64,000 bases of DNA from Liolophura sinensis (lineage: Eukaryota; Mollusca; Polyplacophora; Chitonida; Chitonidae). The translations under genes and the position numbers were made by a program. The notes beneath the pieces were generated by a model. It saw nothing but the letters and a program-made list of their open reading frames with translations, did not search any database and had not been told where the DNA came from. Of the stretch, positions 57,866 through 64,000 are shown one piece after another. The DNA is taken from NCBI RefSeq assembly GCF_032854445.1, contig NC_088295.1:90293836-90357835 (forward strand), in the 5' to 3' direction. Every line of letters begins with the position of its first letter. The first letter of the stretch is position 1.

Positions 57866-60106
57866 ATGAATAACACACCTTGTCATTATGTACATATGCT
57901 TACATGTTCAACATTTTAAAGACTTTCTTGTTTGATTTTTTTTAAAGGAAGAATCTCCACAATGAGGCTGTATGTATATTAGTAACTGATTGATGGGCCT
58001 GTTCAATGAAACCCTGTCAGTTGTACATGGATACACATTTGCTATTCAGGAGGACTCCTTTAACTTTGTGTATTAGCTGCTTCTGTAACCTTGTGTATTA
58101 GCTGTACATCACTACTGCATAAAGGCCAAGATATACAAAGGCATTGTGACGTGGACATTTTTTTAGTTTTGTTTGTGTGTTTATCGTCTTTTAATTAAGC
58201 AGGTCGTAGTATATCAGGCGTGTCGGCGTGTTAGAATATCAAGTATCCAGTGTCATGCTGCTGAACCATGACTTCTAATCAGACAGGTTTTGTTGTACAT
58301 TTAGGATCTAAATATTTTGACGCCATTTTGTCAGGATTTCATTAAGTCGTGGGGAACAAGGGAGGAATATAGTGAAAACCCTGGTACTACTTTATACATA
58401 CATGTGCAGACATCACCCCGATAGATGGAGGAAGCTAACCGTTACCATAGCTGTAAGTCTTTTAAAACTAAAACATCGACATTTCTGTGATGTGCGACCT
58501 CGAAAAGTAATATATTGGCGTACCCGTGGTGACATCCAAACACATATATGTAAGTCACAAGCATCGATTTAGGGCCTTGTGTCTGAATGAATGACCGATC
58601 AGAGCAGATTCTAAAAAAAATGTCTGACATAAGTTAAAATTTGAAATTTACTTTGATTTAATTGCCTACCTTTTGGCACAAAGAGACTAAAGTGTTATCC
58701 TAAGACAAATCTATCTTAGTTTGAACTGCTAATTGGGCCATAAAATATGAATAATTATAGTCATCATATATACTGACTCGCGTCAAACAACGCTTTGTAG
58801 AACTCTTCCACGCAGCCCTGACGTTGATTCCACAAAGCTATTTCTCACTTTCAAAATTTAAAATAAACAGATTTCTGGCCACCCCACTTTTCGACCCAAC
58901 CACATAAAAAACACACCACAGTTAATGTTCATTGCTTTGTTCACTAAGGTAAGAATATAAATATCGAGTTTACCTAGGTTTATATTATAATGCTAGATAT
59001 GAATTCCCTTTTGCGATTTTGTGGATGCTTATAGCTCCCCTTTTCAGACTCCATCCTAACGCACAAATTTTCAACATTTTCAAGCTAAAGGATCCGTACA
59101 TCTGTTTATATTTGGTCGAAAAGGCATTTAAAACATGTCTCCGGATGTCTGGAATCTCAGAGCTTCTGGGCAGCCCCTGGATCCTCATCTATAATTGACT
59201 GGGATGGTCTATCTTGCGTGCCTATCTTCGACTCCATCACCTCGTCACCTCGCTGCCTACAGGTCTAATTACTCTGGTCAATGTATAATAAACACTGTTC
59301 AGTTTCCGCATGCGCTATTTGAGCAAATATTTCACAGCTCACAAAGCGCGTCGGTAATTCGGAGGAAAGTAAATATATGCATGTATGGGAGAGAACCAAA
59401 AACTAAATTTGTGGCAAAATGTGGAGTATGGCCCTTCTTCATCACAACGTTGAGGACGAATATTTTGGTCTCTTTAAACACGTTCAAATGCGCAAACAGC
59501 GTTGACGGGCCCGGGACTCTCGCTTCATTGGTTGGGATAATACACCCCCGCTCCCCTCCCACACACCCCCTCACCCCCCACTTTTTTCATTTGCTTCCTA
59601 CGCCCCTGGTATAGGTTAGTAAACCTGTAACTACAGCCTTAACCAAACTCATATTTCTCTATATATTGTGTGAGGTGGACGTGCATGCATATTGCTCCAG
59701 TGAGGTGTCACTAGGTTTCCTATCAAAACACATACACCTGCGAGGCTACAAGCCACACCTGCATATGGGTCATCTGTGTTCATTTTGTGCACAGACTTTT
59801 AGGGATTGTTAAGAGCCAATGCGGCGCTCACCTCTGGCGCTGATTGCGTCAAAGCGGATGGCGCTTGTGGAAGAACGCAATCATTCACACCGCTCCCCAT
59901 CCACCCATGGTTAAGATGACTCACAGCTAAGCCCGCTGATGACGAGTATTGACGACACTGCCCCTATTTGTGTGTGTTAGGCGCATGCGCGTTACGAAAT
60001 ATCCTGTACGCATTAAACAATATTACACCTGTTTATTACAGAGGCTTTGCTGCCAGGTATATCTGTCACATCTGTCATCCGAATTACCTGAGTTATCGAC
60101 GAGAAG

Positions 60107-63100
60107 ATGAGGACAAGTAGAGCTACCTTGCCAGCTACAGGGGTGATGTTAGCTGGACTACTGCTGACCTTAACACTGAGTGCGGGTAAGAAAAGGACAG
60201 TATGAGTCGGTGTTAACATTTGAATGGTAGCCATTGACCAGGTGTAAGGTTTACGATATAGGTAGTGTGATATGGGTGAGGACGAAAAACACAACACTTC
60301 ATAGGAAATATGTTCGGGGGAGTGTTTTGAGTTTTGAGTGTGTACGAGAGAAGGGGACTACTAATCAAAATTGTTTAAACACGGCAGCCATTTTTACCTC
60401 ACTGAGTAGAGAATTAGGTCAACCACGGTCAGGTATGTTAGACAGGTATTGTTTCTCAGTGAAACCCGGTACTGTCTCTGAACCCAGCAACCGGTCTCAG
60501 CTATATCCAACTTTAAGTAATCAGAGTGTGTTTCTACAGACATATAGATCTATACACAGGACCATGACCGTTATCGGCGATACTCTCACCTTACGGATAT
60601 GCGTGTAGATGTACGGCAGAGGCTTTTGAGAACGCCCTACTTGAGCGCTGTATTTACATATCGACTACTCAGAGCTCATACAGTCTGACCCACTGAGCCT
60701 GATTGCTGAGCCATTTGTGTAGCATAGAAAACGACGAGAACTGAAGTATACACATCTAACTGGTACATCATAATAATCACCATTTCATTATACCGGTACT
60801 GTATTATAGTTGACTCCAAATAAGATGAAATGTAAAGTGAAATATTCTAGGTTAACAATGACACATGAATAAATAAGACCTACGCTTAATAACAATGTTA
60901 ATATCTACATCTACATGGTGATAAATTTTGTAGTTGTTTTTCTGTAAGAAATGCTGGTAGTCCAAATCTATGCAAACAGCGATTAATACGCTTTTTTCCT
61001 CTAGTTTTAGTCCGGGGAATTGTTACAATGCAGTGCAAACAGTTGAGAAAATGAAATGCAAATGTCCCGCCTACCATGCACATGTACATATCTGTTGTAT
61101 ATGGAGATCCAGTGTAAACGTCATACTTTAATGGGAACGAGGCTATGTCAGTAAACTAGCATCCTCATACACCTTAATGACTTAAATAAGGGCAGGCGAT
61201 TTTGAACACGGAAGGATTTAACTTGGACGTACGTGGGATCGCAAACTATGATGGGTTTCCTTTGAATTCGATTTCTTTCCACCGTAATGCTGGACGCCGT
61301 CGTACAGCTGAAACATTCCTGAGTACTAATCTAGTAAATAATGAGATAAATCATTTAAACTGTAACCGGTGGATACATGCCTGTAGTCCATTAATGTGGC
61401 TTGAGTTTTAACTACACGGTGTTGTCAACTTGTCTTTGTCGAAGTCGCAGAACACTAAGCATTGCTCTTTTGTGAACTGTTTCCAGGGCAAGAAATCGTC
61501 AACAATATTGCGTCGCCGACATTAAATTTAGGAGAAACAGCCAACTTAGACTGCACTGTCCGCCAGAAGGGTTCCTACAAGGTATTGCATGAGACACAAG
61601 ATCGTAGCTGTACACTGCAATACAGATTCACCAGTATACCAACAGAGAGAAAACTGCCACTCACAATGACCAATACACAAACAGAGAGAAAACTGCCACT
61701 CACAATGACCAATACACAAACAGAGAGAAAACTGCCACTCACAATGACCAATACACAAACAGAGAGAAAACTGGCACTCATAATCACCAATACACAGACA
61801 GAGAAAAAACTAACACTCATAATGACCAAAACAAACACAGAGAGAAAGCTAAAACTTATAATGACCAATACACAAACAGAGAGAAAACTGACACTCATAA
61901 TGACCAATACACAAATAGAGAGAAAACTAACACTCATAAAGACCAATACACAAACAGAGATAAAACTAACACTCATAAAGACCAATACACAAACAGAGAG
62001 AAAACTAACACTCATAATGACCAATACACAAACAGAGAGAAGACTGACACTCATAATGACCAATACACAAACAGAGAGAAGATTAACACTCATAATGACC
62101 AATACACAAACAGAGAGAAAACTAACGCTCATAATGACCAATACACAAACAGAGAGAAGATTAACACTCATAATGACCAATACACAAACAGAGAGAAAAC
62201 TGACACTCATAATGACCAATACACAAACAGAGAGAAGACTAACACTCATAATGACCAATACACAAACAGAGAGAAAACTAACACTCATAATGACCAATAC
62301 ACAAACAGAGAGAAGACTAACACTCATAATGACCAATACACAAACAGAGAGAAAACTAACGCTCATAATGACCAATACACAAACAGAGAGAAAACTGACA
62401 CGTACAATGACCAGTACACAAACAGAGAGAAAACTGACATACGTAATGACTACTACACAAACGAAGAGAAAACTAACAGTCATAATGACCAATACACAAA
62501 CAGAGATAAAACTAACACTTATAATGACCAATACAAACACAGAGAGAAAGCTAAAACGTATAATGACCAATACACAAACAGAGAAAACTGACACTCATAA
62601 TGACCAATACACAAACAAAGAGAAAACTGACACGTACAAGGACCAGTACACAAACAGAGAGAAAACTAACAGTCATAATAACCAATACCTACACAGTGTG
62701 AACATGTACAATCAGTATTCTTTGTTCTTTTGCCAGTGAACGTAAATCAGTTATCGTCCAACGTAAGTTTATTCTATGTAAAAAAAGACGATGTTTAAGC
62801 TTGTGAATGCGTCGTATATCCTTTGTTTTAGCTCCACTGGAGCCAGTTGTTGAACAACCAGTTCCTGCTGTTATCAATAGAAGAATCCATCGAGGCGACC
62901 AATCCTGTGGAAGGACTTTTCCCTAATAATAAGACTAAGTATGAAGTGGACAGAACACCGAACGACGACCTATCCCTGACTTACCGTCTCACCATCAACA
63001 GGCTGCAGGTGTCTGATGCTGGACTGTACCAGTGCTCTTTGGTAAAGTTAGAAGGCGGAGTTCAGCATACTGTTAAGAAAAATGGCACTATCTCATTACA

Positions 63101-63645
63101 TGGTGAGTGGAAATAGGGAAAGGCAACATAACATCTCTGCTCTGTTTAGAAAATTGTTGAGTGTACAGAGTCGAGTTTAATGCGAAAATATTCCAGTTCC
63201 AAAACTTCTAAATACTGTAGTACTATAAAAGACGTGTATTTTCTATCTACACCACATCTCACTTATTCAACGTTGCCGGAAATCGTACTCTTCTTTTTGT
63301 GCTTCCCTGGGAATGACAATACATCACTTTTAGATCCTCGTGGGAAGGTCTACCAGCAACATAGAGATGGTCATGGATTTCACCCGGGCCCTGCTCGGTT
63401 TCCCTCTACCATACTTCTGGCGGTCGTCGTATTAGTAAAATATTCTTGAGTAGGCGTAAAGCACATAAACAGATAAAAATAGATCACAATCAAAGAGACA
63501 ATGTGTCATCACTGCTGCTTATACCTAATCTATTTCAGGAGTTTCGGGTGGACCTCGAATTATCAACAACATAGGAACGGTCAAGGGTCGCGTGAGCCAA
63601 AGCGCTAACTTAACGTGTCTTGTGGCGAACAAAGGAAGCAAACAG
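60107..63645 (+). CDS. Gene D: IgSF protein with tandem V-type domains, 3' part outside window
   Basis: Four coding exons are seen: 60107-60185, 61487-61581, 62832-63102 and 63539-63645. They give 184 residues before the window ends. Residues 1-26 contain the signal peptide (hydrophobic core VMLAGLLLTLTLSA). The first V-type Ig domain has C49, W61 and the motif SDAGLYQC with C126, and a long C'-D region. Exon 4 starts a second V-type domain (ANLTC, C175) and is 107 nt long, in the same phase as exon 2 of genes B and C, so a matching second-half exon should follow past 64000. The first intron is 1.3 kb; the second contains the 39-bp array. It is possibly a membrane or secreted recognition molecule; the C-terminus, and so the anchoring, is unknown. 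Confidence 0.8.
61225..61345 (+). mobile_element. Degenerate family 1 SINE remnant
   Basis: ccaccgtaatgctggacgcc, gtcgtacagctgaaacattc and ctgagtacta keep the order of the family 1 end with many substitutions. It lies in gene D intron 1. Confidence 0.6.
61632..62690. repeat. 39-bp minisatellite, about 27 copies
   Basis: Units read aatacacaaacagagagaaa then actaacactcataatgacc. The unit is a multiple of three, so frames of 425 and 339 codons stay open on opposite strands. It lies in gene D intron 2, between the two halves of the first V-type domain. Confidence 0.95.
63332..63478 (+). mobile_element. Family 1 SINE, 5'-truncated, in gene D intron 3
   Basis: The copy shows gtgggaaggtctaccagcaa, then a changed middle, then ggcggtcgtcgtattagtaa and ttcttgagtaggcgtaaagc. 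A short tagatc flanks both ends. Confidence 0.75.
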
Positions 63646-63848
63646 GTAAGCACAACTGTTCACATTCTCTAGATAATCTCTCTGGATATGATACACAGAA
63701 CTATGTATACTTTCTGCGGGTTATGTGGTATAACAGTTTGTTAAAATCCTCCAGGAAAGATGTGTGTCCGTATGTTTAACTATTATACTTTTTCCTACAT
63801 TTATCCAGCCGCTGTAATAGACAGATTTACAATGTCCTAAAACCTAAT

Positions 63849-63900
63849 GACTCCTCGTCGTCATATGACTGAAAAATGTTAAGTACGACGTTAAACCCAA
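63849..63900 (-). repeat. Fragment of another interspersed repeat
   Basis: gactcctcgtcgtcatatga then ctgaaaaatgttaagtacga is the reverse complement of a SINE-like end related to 53855-53915 (ggggtttaacggcgtacttg). Confidence 0.45.
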
Positions 63901-64000
63901 AGCTGTTCATGCATTTATCCAGTTGCTATAAGAGACGGCTTTGTAATGCCGGAAATGTAAGTATCTATTTAATGTTAAAATGAACTTTGCAGTCAAACCA

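Larger units (their letters stand above)
54120..60106. other. Intergenic stretch before gene D
   Basis: This holds a tandem duplication of a 27-bp unit at 54222-54277, a 33-bp array (55068-55410), a SINE (56904-57037) and a 51-bp array (57297-57865). The rest shows no supported gene. The gene D promoter should lie immediately left of 60107. Confidence 0.45.

Noticed and set aside
57251-57919. 222-codon and 203-codon frames on opposite strands
   Set aside because: These are by-products of a 51-bp array.
61462-62739. 425-codon plus and 339-codon minus open frames
   Set aside because: They come from a 39-bp tandem array; only the first part (61487-61581) is a true exon of gene D, which ends at a donor before the array.
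62737-62762. 26-nt microexon between a good acceptor and donor in gene D
   Set aside because: In the required phase it starts with TGA and would shift the frame of exon 3, so it is probably not coding.

Overview
The window looks like nuclear DNA of a marine lophotrochozoan, most likely a mollusc. The reasons are spliced genes with GT-AG introns, long AT-rich introns, dense minisatellites and many copies of tRNA-derived SINEs whose bodies and tails I associate with molluscan genomes. There is no bacterial-style gene organisation. The species cannot be named from the sequence.

The genes are a cluster of immunoglobulin-superfamily (IgSF) cell-surface proteins of the lachesin/IgLON type. Gene A (minus, 15101 to 8244, 8 exons, 363 aa) and gene B (plus, 16877 to 28962, 7 exons, 384 aa) are divergent with a 1.8-kb gap between their start codons. 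Gene C (minus, 41657 to 32332, 7 exons, 385 aa) is a close paralogue of B with nearly the same exon lengths and the same phases, and lies tail-to-tail with it. Gene D (plus, from 60107) starts a fourth IgSF gene with at least two V-type domains and runs off the right edge. All four have a secretory signal exon and paired Ig cysteines. A, B and C carry three Ig domains and end in a hydrophobic C-terminus that suggests GPI or short membrane anchoring. I joined all exons by hand from splice signals and phase; each joined frame is open.

The most striking feature is where the minisatellites sit. In gene C a 45-bp array repeats the end of exon 2 with its 5' splice site (about 11 donor-like sites, the first units in frame). 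In gene B a 59-bp array repeats the end of exon 6 with its donor about 12 times. Gene B intron 1 is filled with about 26-bp units that end in CAG/TAG like 3' splice sites, and the real exon-2 acceptor looks like the last unit of the series. In gene A the stop codon lies inside a 58-bp array that then forms the 3' UTR. Other arrays (55, 39, 72, 23, 36, 33, 51, 39 bp) lie in introns or between genes and create long but spurious reading frames.

Between C and D lie two identical initiator tRNA-Met genes plus a degenerate third copy, within diverging segmental duplications. One duplicated block is interrupted by a 3.4-kb element with identical 453-bp terminal repeats. Also there are nested and solo SINEs, and three exon-like islands of an unrecognised gene near 53.5-54.1 kb. 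The remainder (1-2.1 kb, 3.3-6.4 kb, 41.7-44.9 kb, 54.3-60.1 kb) shows mainly decayed repeats.
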